Made by a program: the position numbers and the translations under genes. From contig PMYK01000047.1 in assembly GCA_003171255.1 (NCBI GenBank), forward strand, positions 1,083-51,938: a stretch of DNA of 50,856 bases, read 5' to 3'. Position 1 is the first letter of the stretch. Every line of letters begins with the position of its first letter. Below, in pieces: positions 43,996 through 50,856 of this stretch. Under the pieces are notes generated by a model, which saw only the letters and a list, made by a program, of their open reading frames with translations, was not told the origin of the DNA and did no database searches. The DNA comes from Chloroflexota bacterium (GTDB lineage: Bacteria; Chloroflexota; Limnocylindria; Limnocylindrales; CSP1-4).

Positions 43996-44688
43996 TCAGC
44001 GCTTGCCGGCCTGGGTGCGAAGCAGCTTGGCCAGTGCGGCGTGGCCGTTCTCATCCGCGAGGTCGACGGCCGTCTTGCCGTCGTCGCTTGCCCGAGTCGG
44101 GTCGGCCCCGCGCAGCACCAGCATGTCGACGATGGCCTCGTCGCCGTTGCGGGCGGCAGAGTGCAGGGGCGTCCAGCCACCGTGCCGGACCGCGTTGGGC
44201 GACGCGCCCAGGCTCAGCAGAAGGCTGGCCGTGTCGCGATGCTTCGCCGCCACCGCGCTGTGGAGCGGCGTGACGCGCGACTCGTTCAGGGCGACGGCGT
44301 TGGGGTCTGCGCCGCAGCCCAGGAGCAGCCGTGCCACTTCCAGTTGTCCGTAGTAAGCCGCGAGGTGGAGGGCCGTGTAACCGTCGGGCCCCCGGTCGTC
44401 GACTGCGGCACGATCGCTGGAGAGCAGCGTCCGGATGACCCCGACATTGCCGACTGTCGCGGCGTCGAACATATCGAGGCCGTCGGGCGTGCCCACAGCT
44501 AGGGCGGCGAGGCGCGCCGCCATCTTGGTATGGCTCGAGTAGGCGGCCGTCAGAACCGGCGAGAACCCGGCGGCGTCACGGGCATGCAGCAGCTCCGCGT
44601 GGGCGCCGATCGCGCTGTCGACGTCCACGTCGTTGCCCTTGCGGATCGCCTCGAAGAACGCGGCGACGATCGGCCCCTGGTCGGTCAT
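43996..44688 (-). CDS. Ankyrin-repeat protein
   Basis: A 230-residue soluble protein made of about six ankyrin repeats: the clear ones contain GYTALHLAAYYGQLEVARLL, TPLHSAVAAKHRDTASLLL, GWTPLHSAARNGDEAIVDML and KTAVDLADENGHAALAKLL. The first two repeats are degenerate. No catalytic domain or signal peptide. Its ATG overlaps the stop of the aminotransferase gene by 4 bases, so the two are translated together. It may bind that enzyme or a partner protein; that link rests only on the coupling. Confidence 0.9.
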   Translation of the reverse strand: MTDQGPIVAAFFEAIRKGNDVDVDSAIGAHAELLHARDAAGFSPVLTAAYSSHTKMAARLAALAVGTPDGLDMFDAATVGNVGVIRTLLSSDRAAVDDRGPDGYTALHLAAYYGQLEVARLLLGCGADPNAVALNESRVTPLHSAVAAKHRDTASLLLSLGASPNAVRHGGWTPLHSAARNGDEAIVDMLVLRGADPTRASDDGKTAVDLADENGHAALAKLLRTQAGKR

Positions 44689-46055
44689 GCTCCCTCCATT
44701 CGCGCGCGAGGCGGCGACTTGGCCGCTGTCGATCCGGCTATCTCGTGCAGCGCCTCGGCCAGGCGCTCGATCTCCGCGGGCTCGTTGTAGTGGACAAGAC
44801 CGACCCGGACCATCCCGCCCGATTCCGCCAGGCCGAGGGTTCGGATCAGCTCGTAGGCATAGTAGTCGCCGTCCCAGACGGCGATGCCGCGCCTGCCCAG
44901 CTCGACCGCGATCTCGTGCGGCGTCAGGCCCGCCATGGTGAAGGCGAACGTCGGCACGCGCTCGTCGAGGCGGGCCGGGTCGACGATGCCGCGCAGGCTC
45001 AGCCCAGGGACCTCGCTGAGCGCCGCCAGCGCGTTGCGGGCGAGCCTGCGCTCAGTGGCGCGAATGGCCAGCATCGCCGCCACCAGGGTCGTCCGCCGGG
45101 TCGCCGACTCCGCCGCGCCACCGAACTCGCGACCCAGCCACGACAGGTAGTCGAACGTCCCGAGCAGCCCCGCGATGGCCTCGCCGGACAGCGTTCCTGT
45201 CTCCCATTTGCCCGGCGGCTCCGACGGGGCGGGCCGGACCTTGTAGGCGGCCAGCTGCTCGAGACGTTCACGTTTGCCGTACAGGAGGCCAAGATGCGGC
45301 CCGAAGAACTTGTAGGGCGAGCAGACCAGGAAGTCCGAGTCGAGCGCGGCCACATCGATGGGCATATGGGGCGCCGCATGGACCGCATCGACGTACGTCC
45401 ACGCCCCCGCGGCATGGGCCATCTCCACGATGCGCGGAATCGGGTTGATCGTCCCGACCGCGTTGGATGCCAGACCGACCGCGACCAGTCGAGTCCGGGG
45501 TCCGAGCGCCCGCTCTAGGTCGTCGAGATCGAGGGTGCAGTCGACCTCCCGAACGCCCACCCAGCGCACGGTGACGCCACGCTCCTCCTCGAGAGCCAGC
45601 CAAGGCGCGACGTTGGCGTCATGGTCCAGGCGGGTCACCACGACCTCGTCACCGGCTCTGAGCGTCCGGCCGATGGCGCGGCTGACCGCGAAGGTCAGGG
45701 TCGTCATGTTCTGGCCGAAGGCGACCTCGTCCGGTCCGGAAGCGCCAAGGAAGTCGGCCGCGGCTGCGTGGGCCTCGACCAGAATCGCGTCGCTCTCCTC
45801 GCTGGTGGCGAATGCCCCCTCGTGGTTCGCGTTCGACCGCTCGAGGTAGCCGGCCATGGCGTCGATCGTCTTGCGGGGCACCTGCGTTCCGCCGGGGCCG
45901 TCGAGGTAGCAGTAGGTCTGGCCTGCGTGCCGGCGGGTGAGGGCAGGGAACTCCGCACGCACGGTCGACAGGGCCTCGCCCGGCGCAATCCCGCCGGCGA
46001 CGTCGCGAGTCCCAGGGAGTTCAAGGCGGGGTTGCGAGTTGCGATCGCTGCTCAC
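44685..46055 (-). CDS. Cysteine-desulfurase-like aminotransferase (class V, VC1184 type)
   Basis: A PLP enzyme of 456 residues. GTG 46055 is chosen because GGAG lies 5 bases upstream; the frame is open to 46196. The sequence follows the VC1184-type cysteine desulfurase family: YLDGPGGTQVPR, NANHEGAFATSEES, TRLDHDANVAPWL, VDAVHAAPH with Asp223, and CSPYKFFGPHLG with the PLP Lys249. GTLSGEAIAG is also typical. I see no active-site Cys loop like that of SufS or IscS, so another beta-elimination or epimerase activity is possible. First gene of a pair with the ankyrin protein and divergent from the IclR regulator. Confidence 0.88.
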   Translation of the reverse strand: MSSDRNSQPRLELPGTRDVAGGIAPGEALSTVRAEFPALTRRHAGQTYCYLDGPGGTQVPRKTIDAMAGYLERSNANHEGAFATSEESDAILVEAHAAAADFLGASGPDEVAFGQNMTTLTFAVSRAIGRTLRAGDEVVVTRLDHDANVAPWLALEEERGVTVRWVGVREVDCTLDLDDLERALGPRTRLVAVGLASNAVGTINPIPRIVEMAHAAGAWTYVDAVHAAPHMPIDVAALDSDFLVCSPYKFFGPHLGLLYGKRERLEQLAAYKVRPAPSEPPGKWETGTLSGEAIAGLLGTFDYLSWLGREFGGAAESATRRTTLVAAMLAIRATERRLARNALAALSEVPGLSLRGIVDPARLDERVPTFAFTMAGLTPHEIAVELGRRGIAVWDGDYYAYELIRTLGLAESGGMVRVGLVHYNEPAEIERLAEALHEIAGSTAAKSPPRARMEGA

Positions 46056-46240
46056 TGAAACTCCATTGAGTGCCCGTCGGATCGGTGCGACCGATAGTAC
46101 GCCGCCTCGGCGAGTCCAGGCTGGGGTGCAAGCCCGTAGGTGCTCTGGGTAGGTCGCGGCCCACTTTGAAAGCAGATTGAAGCGTTTCTGGGGCATCGAT
46201 GAAGAGGGCCCGGACTACTCCCCAACATAGCGTTCGTGTC

Positions 46241-46262
46241 GCCAAATTGGCACATATTGTGC
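46241..46262. promoter_or_regulatory. Twin palindromes in the divergent IclR region
   Basis: GCCAAATTGGC (46241-46251) is followed directly by GCACATATTGTGC (46250-46262), two perfect inverted repeats sharing two bases. They lie in AT-rich sequence between the divergent aminotransferase and IclR genes. IclR factors bind such short palindromes, and a TTGACT box (46286-46291) follows. Likely operator. Confidence 0.55.
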
Positions 46263-46337
46263 GTGGAGAAAGCCTCCTGGCGGCCTTGACTAATCCTTAG
46301 TAACTATGTCAACATTCCAGCCATCAGTTCCGCCTTA

Positions 46338-46393
46338 CGAGACGAAAGGGCCGAAGGTCCTGAAAAGGGACCAACCCGGCCGGGTAGGTCTCG
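46338..46393 (+). ncRNA. Candidate structured leader of the IclR gene
   Basis: CGAGAC (46338-46343) can pair with GTCTCG (46388-46393), closing a junction with GGTCC/GGACC (46356-46360, 46368-46372) and ACCC/GGGT (46374-46377, 46382-46385). This gives a three-way fold of 56 bases. I do not recognise a known riboswitch core. The leader continues to the GAGGAG ribosome site at about 46527. Confidence 0.35.
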
Positions 46394-46538
46394 GGGGGAG
46401 GGAACACGAAGCGGCGCGGTAGCCGCAACGGGTCAGACAATGGATCGCTCCGGTTCGGGCGCGGAGCGATGCGCAGCCCAGATGCCTCCGGGAAACCGGC
46501 CGGGTTTGCGAACGAAGGACGCCCGCGAGGAGAAATCG

Positions 46539-47306
46539 ATGCTCGACGGGAATGCGGTTCGGTCGGTCGACCGCGCTGCGTCACTCCTGATTGCTCTGGG
46601 GGATACGCAAGGAGAGGCAGGGGTTACCGAGCTCGCACGCCGTCTCGGACTCCACAAGTCGACGGCATCGCGGTTGCTTGCCACTCTCCAGAAGCGGGGT
46701 CTGGTCGAACAGGACGACGACTCGGGCAAGTACCGGCTTGGGCTGGCAGTCGTTCGACTCGGCGGTCACGCCGAGAAGTCACTGGACCTGCGATCCATCG
46801 CCATGTCTGAGCTCGAGTTGCTCGCCCGCTCGATCCGTGAGACGACCACTCTCCAGACCCTCGAGGGTGACAGCGTCTTGACGATCGCTTACTCGGATGC
46901 CTCCGGCATGGGCCGCGATCGAACCGGTCGCAACTCTCCGCTTCACGCGACGGCACCGGGCAAGGTCCTGCTGGCCAGCCAGCCGGAGCGCGAGGTCATA
47001 CGCCTTTCGAAGATCGGCTTCACGCCGTATACCTCGCACACAATCGTTCGTGTCGACTTGCTGCTCGAGGAGTTGGCTCGCGTCCGCAAGCGTGGCTTTG
47101 CCACCGCCTTCGGCGAGTACGAGCCCGCCGTAAACGCCATCGCCGTGCCGGTCTTCGACCAGCGCGCCTCGGTCGTGGCAGGGCTCGAGATTCGCGCGTC
47201 GGGGAACAGGATCACTCCGAGCCGCGTGCCTGAGCTCGTCGAGCGCGCCCGCGAGGCGGCGGCCGTGATCACCGACCGCATCGGCGGCGTCGTGGCCTCC
47301 ATCTGA
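46539..47306 (+). CDS. IclR-family transcriptional regulator
   Basis: A 255-residue regulator. ATG 46539 is chosen because GAGGAG lies 7 bases upstream; the frame is open to 46440. The winged helix-turn-helix is at residues 6-70 (VTELARRLGLHKSTASRLLA, recognition helix within). The effector domain follows (75-250) with HATAPGKVLLAS, GFATAFGEYEPAVNAIAVPV and the final helix. Such factors usually bind a small organic acid. Divergent from the aminotransferase and ankyrin genes, which are its most likely targets. Three hairpins follow the gene. Confidence 0.93.
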   Translation: MLDGNAVRSVDRAASLLIALGDTQGEAGVTELARRLGLHKSTASRLLATLQKRGLVEQDDDSGKYRLGLAVVRLGGHAEKSLDLRSIAMSELELLARSIRETTTLQTLEGDSVLTIAYSDASGMGRDRTGRNSPLHATAPGKVLLASQPEREVIRLSKIGFTPYTSHTIVRVDLLLEELARVRKRGFATAFGEYEPAVNAIAVPVFDQRASVVAGLEIRASGNRITPSRVPELVERAREAAAVITDRIGGVVASI

Positions 47307-47312
47307 GCCTCA

Positions 47313-47396
47313 GGCCCGCTCTGCGGGCCGTTCCTAGACAGTTGACAATCGGCGGCCCCTCGGTCCCCCTCCCGAGGGGCCGCTCCCGTTCTCGGG
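47313..47396 (+). terminator. Three successive hairpins after the IclR gene
   Basis: First GGCCCGC/GCGGGCC (47313-47329, loop TCT), then a 12-bp stem GCGGCCCCTCGG/CCGAGGGGCCGC (47352-47383, 8-base loop), then CCCG/CGGG (47385-47396). No T-runs. The middle stem is among the strongest in the window. Further on (47417-47448) the CCACGTT heptamer occurs three times. Confidence 0.65.
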
Positions 47397-47535
47397 TGGC
47401 CTAACTGGAGGCCCGCCACGTTGTCCACGTTATGTTGCCCACGTTGTTGCGACCCCCCTTGCTAGGCCGGACCCGCAGCGGGGCGCCACAGGGCGGCAGA
47501 GGGCCAGCCGATACGTAACCCCAGCCCAGCCGCGC

Positions 47536-47541
47536 TACGCT
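47536..47541 (+). promoter_or_regulatory. -10 element of the MscS gene (leaderless type)
   Basis: TACGCT lies exactly 6 bases before ATG 47548; no ribosome site precedes the ATG. Confidence 0.45.
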
Positions 47542-47547
47542 ATCGGC

Positions 47548-48417
47548 ATGGATCCATTTGACCTGCAACTGACACTGCCCTGGAGCAGCCAGCCCGTGCA
47601 TCTGGGCGCCGCGCTCCGGACGGGCGCAGAGGTGCTGGCGATTCTGGTGGCCGCGGCGATCGTCATCCGCGTGGCCCACGTCTTCGTCCGTAGCACGGCT
47701 CGGGCGCTGCTCAACCGCGAGAGTCTGGAGGGCACGGCTCAAGAGCTGAGTTCGCTCGAACTCAAGAAGCGACAGGACACGATCGAGGCCCTGGCGGTCA
47801 ACGTCATTCGCTTCTTCGTCGTCGTGATCGCCAGCCTGATGATCCTGGAGGCCGCCTTCGCGCTGGACATCGGCCCCGCCATCGCCGGGCTCGGGATCGC
47901 CGGGATCGCGATCGGCCTCGGCACGCAGCATCTGGTCCGCGACTACCTCAACGGCGCCCTGATCCTGATCGAGAACCAGTACGGCAAGGGCGACGTGGTC
48001 CGCATCGCCGGGGTGTCCGGCACGGTCGAGGATTTCACGCTGCGCCGGACGACGCTTCGAGACCAGGATGGGACCGTGCACACGGTGCCCAACGGCGAGA
48101 TAAGCGTCGCCTCGAACATGACGCGCGTCTTCGCCCGCGTGAACCAGGACGTCCGGGTCGTGTACGGGACCGATATCGAGAAGGCCACGGCCGTGGTCAA
48201 CGCGGTGGGGCAGGAACTGGCGGACGATGCCGACTGGGGCCCGCGCATCCTGGAGGCACCCCGAGTGGAGCGCGTCTCAGCCCTGGGCGAGTCGGGCATC
48301 ACGCTCAAGATCCTCGGCACGGTCCATGCCTCGGAGCAGTGGGCCGTCGGCGGCGAGCTGCGCAAGCGCCTGCTGGCCGCGTTCCAGGAGAACGGCATAG
48401 ACATCCCGCACTCGTAG
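47548..48417 (+). CDS. MscS-family mechanosensitive channel
   Basis: A 289-residue small-conductance mechanosensitive channel protein that releases solutes under osmotic down-shock. Three membrane segments (about residues 25-48, 84-105, 108-133); the pore helix TM3 is IAGLGIAGIAIGLGTQHLVRD with the usual Gly-Ala packing. The beta domain follows (IENQYGKGDVVRI, GTVEDFTLRRTTLRDQDGTV, VPNG) and then the alpha-beta domain to the end. The size and TM number match the E. coli MscS/YnaI core. Single gene. Confidence 0.94.
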   Translation: MDPFDLQLTLPWSSQPVHLGAALRTGAEVLAILVAAAIVIRVAHVFVRSTARALLNRESLEGTAQELSSLELKKRQDTIEALAVNVIRFFVVVIASLMILEAAFALDIGPAIAGLGIAGIAIGLGTQHLVRDYLNGALILIENQYGKGDVVRIAGVSGTVEDFTLRRTTLRDQDGTVHTVPNGEISVASNMTRVFARVNQDVRVVYGTDIEKATAVVNAVGQELADDADWGPRILEAPRVERVSALGESGITLKILGTVHASEQWAVGGELRKRLLAAFQENGIDIPHS

Positions 48418-48434
48418 CGGGTGCGCAGCCGGCG

Positions 48435-48471
48435 GAGGAGCGGAGAAGGCAACGAAGAGATCGGCCGCCCG
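48435..48471 (+). repeat. 37-bp direct repeat, copy 1
   Basis: Begins GAGGAGCGGAGAAGG and ends GGCCGCCCG; perfectly repeated at 48564-48600. It lies in the gap between the convergent MscS and CpaE-like genes. A CGCACC/GGTGCG hairpin (48544-48558) precedes copy 2. Confidence 0.85.
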
Positions 48472-48563
48472 ACTGCCGCCACGACTCCCGATCGCCGGAC
48501 CGGCGAGCCGAGATCGAGGCGCCGCCCGAGCACCCGCAGCGAGCGCACCTAAGGTGCGTGAGC

Positions 48564-48600
48564 GAGGAGCGGAGAAGGCAACGAAGAGATCGGCCGCCCG
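48564..48600 (+). repeat. 37-bp direct repeat, copy 2
   Basis: Identical to copy 1, 129 bases later. The base after it begins TCCGGCGATCGG (48601-48612), a perfect 12-base inverted copy of 48488-48499. Copy 2 therefore sits inside a large potential hairpin that ends at the CpaE-like gene. Confidence 0.85.
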
Positions 48601-48613
48601 TCCGGCGATCGGA

Positions 48614-49888
48614 TTAGGAGGCGCGCATCGAGGGGTTCGTGTTCCTACCGCCGCTGAAGATCCCGAGGAAGCCCTGGCCGGACTTAGCTGCCCCCGACTC
48701 ACGCGTGGCCATCAGCCGATCGCATAGGGTCTCGATGTCCTCGATGACCTTCTCCTTGGGGAAGCGCTCGACAGCCGAGCGACCCTCGTTCGCTGCCCGA
48801 ACGAAGATCATCCCGGCGGACCTGACCTCGGCCAGGGCCGGCATGCCCACGGTCCGTTCCATGTCCGCGACAGAGACTCCGCTATTGGCCCGATTCACGA
48901 CCATGGCCAGGCGGTCGCGGATCTCGAGCTCGACGGCGACCTCGCGGAACTGGACGGCGGCTCGGATGGCGGGCACGTCCGGCGTCACCGGCACGATGAT
49001 CTTGTCGGCGCGCTCGAAGATGACCTGGTTGAGCGGCCCGTAGTCCGGGTGCATGTCGACGATGACCCAGTCGTAGACCCAGCAGGCCGTTGTGATGGCT
49101 TCTGCGACGCGCTTCGGATCGAGGATCTCGGTGTGGAGAGGGGACTCGGCCATGACCAGGACCGAGACGCCGTTCTGATGCATCGCCGCGATTTCGGAGA
49201 ATGACTCGGCCACGCCCATGTTGAGGTCCTCGGTCCAGGCATCCGCAACGGTTCGGGTGTTCTCCATGCCAAGCGACGACGCGACGTGACCGGTGACGGT
49301 GTCGCAGTCCACCAGCAGGACGCGCTGGCCCTTCCTGACCTGAAGCATGGCGGCCACATTGACGGCGATCGTCGTCTTGCCAACGCCGCCCTTGGGGTTG
49401 AAGACGATGACGATCTGGCCGCGCGGCCCGGCGTTCGTCGGGGCGAAAACCTGCTCGGGCGGCTCGGACGGCTCGGACTGGATGATGCCGCTCGACGACC
49501 TGTCCCCAATCGGGATCTCGGCCCGGATGAGCATTGCTTCGACCCGCCACCGGAGCGACTCGGCCGAGTAGGGGCGGGTGAAGTACTCGTCGTTGACGCG
49601 GGCCTTGCCCGCCAGACCCATGCGATCGAGGGCTCGTGGCGCCACGACCATCAGGGCCGGGATGTTTCGATCCTGGTCGTGGAGCAGCGAATACATCTCG
49701 AGCGTGCGGTCGAAGTCGTTCTCGCCGTCGAGGATGGCAACGCCGATGTCCCGTCGCAGGCTCAGCAGTTCTTCGAGCTCGTCCGCGGTCCTGACTGCGA
49801 TCGGCTCGTAGCCAGCCTCAGCTATCTGCGAGCTGACAGCGGCATACTCCGCCGGCGGAAGAGCGATTGCGACTGCAGGCCGAGGCAC
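48614..49888 (-). CDS. CpaE/MinD-like ATPase with receiver-like N-terminus
   Basis: A 424-residue protein. The N-terminal 125 residues resemble a response-regulator receiver with Asp54 in AILDG at the phosphoacceptor place, as in CpaE-type pilus proteins. The ParA/MinD ATPase domain follows (about 157-400): deviant Walker A PKGGVGKTT with Lys166 and Lys171, LLVDCDT, IVDMHPDYG and VNRANSG. CpaE proteins position Flp/type IV pilus or secretion machines. The start is GTG 49888, preceded by GGGAG about 12 bases away. Second gene after the coiled-coil protein, 42 bases apart. No other pilus gene is visible, though they may lie beyond the window. Confidence 0.85.
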   Translation of the reverse strand: MPRPAVAIALPPAEYAAVSSQIAEAGYEPIAVRTADELEELLSLRRDIGVAILDGENDFDRTLEMYSLLHDQDRNIPALMVVAPRALDRMGLAGKARVNDEYFTRPYSAESLRWRVEAMLIRAEIPIGDRSSSGIIQSEPSEPPEQVFAPTNAGPRGQIVIVFNPKGGVGKTTIAVNVAAMLQVRKGQRVLLVDCDTVTGHVASSLGMENTRTVADAWTEDLNMGVAESFSEIAAMHQNGVSVLVMAESPLHTEILDPKRVAEAITTACWVYDWVIVDMHPDYGPLNQVIFERADKIIVPVTPDVPAIRAAVQFREVAVELEIRDRLAMVVNRANSGVSVADMERTVGMPALAEVRSAGMIFVRAANEGRSAVERFPKEKVIEDIETLCDRLMATRESGAAKSGQGFLGIFSGGRNTNPSMRAS

Positions 49889-49930
49889 GTGACGGAATCT
49901 CCCTGAGGCACGAGAGCCGTTCGGTGAAGT

Positions 49931-50842
49931 CTAGCCCTCCGCCTCGGGGTCGTGAGCGGAAACATTGAGCACGCCTTCGCGCTCACTCACGACCCGGGCC
50001 TGGAAGGCAGGCAGAGTGGGGATGAGAGAGCTGAGCGAGGTGTCCGAGCCGTGGCCGACCGTGAAGATGAACTCGCCGTCGGGGCCGGACGATACGCCGA
50101 CGTTCTTGACGCCCGGCAGACGGCCGAGCTGGCGCTTGAACGTGGCGATGCTGGCGACACTGACGAGTCCAACGACGACGACCTGGGTCGACTCGACCGG
50201 AGCCGGCTTCGCGGGTGCTCCCCGATTGCCAGCCCTTGCCGACTCGTCCGACATTTGGGCGGCTGTCGGTTCCCCGGCCGGCCGCGCGCCATTGGAACCC
50301 GGCTCGGGACCGCCGGCTCGCATGATCTGTTCGCGGCGCGCTCGCAGGTCGGGCGCGATGTTCTCGCGGTCGCTGTCGGTGAAGGTCGGCGGGTCGGGCA
50401 TCTGGGAGGCCATGCTGGCGAAGACCGTGGGGTCGGCTTCCTGGAGCAGCTGCTCGAAGAAGTTCGCGACCTCCGATTCGAAGCTGGTGACGCGGGTCTG
50501 AACGCGCTCGATCTCGAGCTCGATGGAGGAGTTGTACTCCTGCAGCTCCTGCTCGAGGAGCTCTCGGCGGCGAGCAATGCGCTGCTCGGTCTCGACGCGG
50601 ATGCGCTCCATCTCGGACTTGGACCAGTCGCGAATCGAGCTGACATCGGCCTCGGCGGCCTTACGCAGGGAGGCGGCCTCGTCATCCGTGCGCGCGTGCA
50701 GTTTCTCCGTGTATGCCTTTGCGTCCGCCTGGCACTGTTCGATCGTCGCCTGCCGCGCCGTCTCGGCGGTCGAACGCATGGCCTGCGTGAGGTCCGCCAG
50801 GAATCGGTTCGGATGACGCGCGGCCGTCTCGTTCACGCTCAT
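49931..50842 (-). CDS. Coiled-coil protein paired with the CpaE-like ATPase
   Basis: A 303-residue protein starting at ATG 50842 with GGGAG upstream. Residues about 15-135 form a long charged coiled coil (ARQATIEQCQADAKAYTEKL, RIARRRELLEQELQEYNSSI, without Pro or Gly). A Pro/Gly/Ala-rich linker (about 150-215) leads to a small alpha-beta domain (about 218-290: TQVVVVGLVSVASIATFKRQ, LPGVKNVGVSSGPDGEFIF) with a ferredoxin-like pattern. No membrane segment. Not a named family I can assign. The gene order suggests a structural or adaptor partner of the ATPase. Confidence 0.8.
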   Translation of the reverse strand: MSVNETAARHPNRFLADLTQAMRSTAETARQATIEQCQADAKAYTEKLHARTDDEAASLRKAAEADVSSIRDWSKSEMERIRVETEQRIARRRELLEQELQEYNSSIELEIERVQTRVTSFESEVANFFEQLLQEADPTVFASMASQMPDPPTFTDSDRENIAPDLRARREQIMRAGGPEPGSNGARPAGEPTAAQMSDESARAGNRGAPAKPAPVESTQVVVVGLVSVASIATFKRQLGRLPGVKNVGVSSGPDGEFIFTVGHGSDTSLSSLIPTLPAFQARVVSEREGVLNVSAHDPEAEG

Positions 50843-50856
50843 CTCCCCGTGGTCTG

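Noticed and set aside
46240-46265. Sigma-54 promoter (TGGCAC...TTGTGC)
   Set aside because: The distance between the GG and GC doublets does not fit the fixed spacing needed, and the bases are explained by the palindromes.

Overview
The window is about 51 kb of high-GC DNA, densely coded on both strands, with frequent GTG and TTG starts and many genes whose start codon sits 6-7 bases after a -10-like hexamer. The gene mix points to a Gram-positive-like or monoderm bacterium, probably a Chloroflexota of the Limnocylindria type: LCP cell-envelope enzyme, SpoIID-like surface protein, S53 protease carrying actinobacterial-style C-terminal beta modules, PolX with PHP domain, MgtE-N/CBS protein, CpaE-like ATPase. 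The phylum is an inference from style, not a computed assignment. No rRNA, tRNA, CRISPR array, IS element or phage gene was seen.

Layout. 1-6.4 kb: three secreted proteins sharing a module of about 127 residues (a partial one, a sedolisin-type protease, and a SpoIID/Fn3 protein), plus a relic of a second SpoIID copy and a relic of a CmcI-type hydroxylase. 6.4-26.5 kb: a large surface-polysaccharide locus. It contains a five-gene minus-strand operon (cytidylyltransferase, CDP-glucose 4,6-dehydratase, C-methyltransferase, RmlC-like cupin, SDR) that should make a CDP-linked, probably C-methylated 6-deoxy sugar; a three-gene PglC/PglF/PglE-like operon for a 4-amino-4,6-dideoxy sugar and its transfer to a lipid carrier; a second, polytopic phosphoglycosyltransferase; an LCP ligase; a Wzx flippase; a Wzy/WaaL-type polymerase or ligase; and five glycosyltransferases. 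Together these are the parts of a Wzx/Wzy-type exopolysaccharide or wall-glycan pathway.

26.5-39.2 kb: an Nramp-family transporter translationally coupled to an MgtE-N/CBS sensor-like protein; a diguanylate cyclase; a GT39 membrane glycosyltransferase; PolX; a membrane protein preceded by a 50-bp tandem duplication; a TPR protein with a clear sigma-70-like promoter and a 10-bp leader hairpin; an ECF sigma factor with its likely membrane anti-sigma partner and a self-type promoter.

39.2-50.9 kb: a 958-residue protein that looks like a decayed Zn-ribbon DNA methylase joined to a PD-(D/E)XK-like C-terminus (the most unusual gene here); a DUF885 metallo-hydrolase; an ankyrin protein coupled to a cysteine-desulfurase-like enzyme; a divergent IclR regulator with a palindrome-rich, potentially structured leader; an MscS channel; a repeat-bearing intergenic spacer; and a CpaE/MinD-like ATPase with a coiled-coil partner.

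The strongest leads are the pseudo-methylase/nuclease fusion, the Nramp-MgtE sensor pairing, the set of apparently leaderless promoters, and the gene relics around the surface-module proteins.
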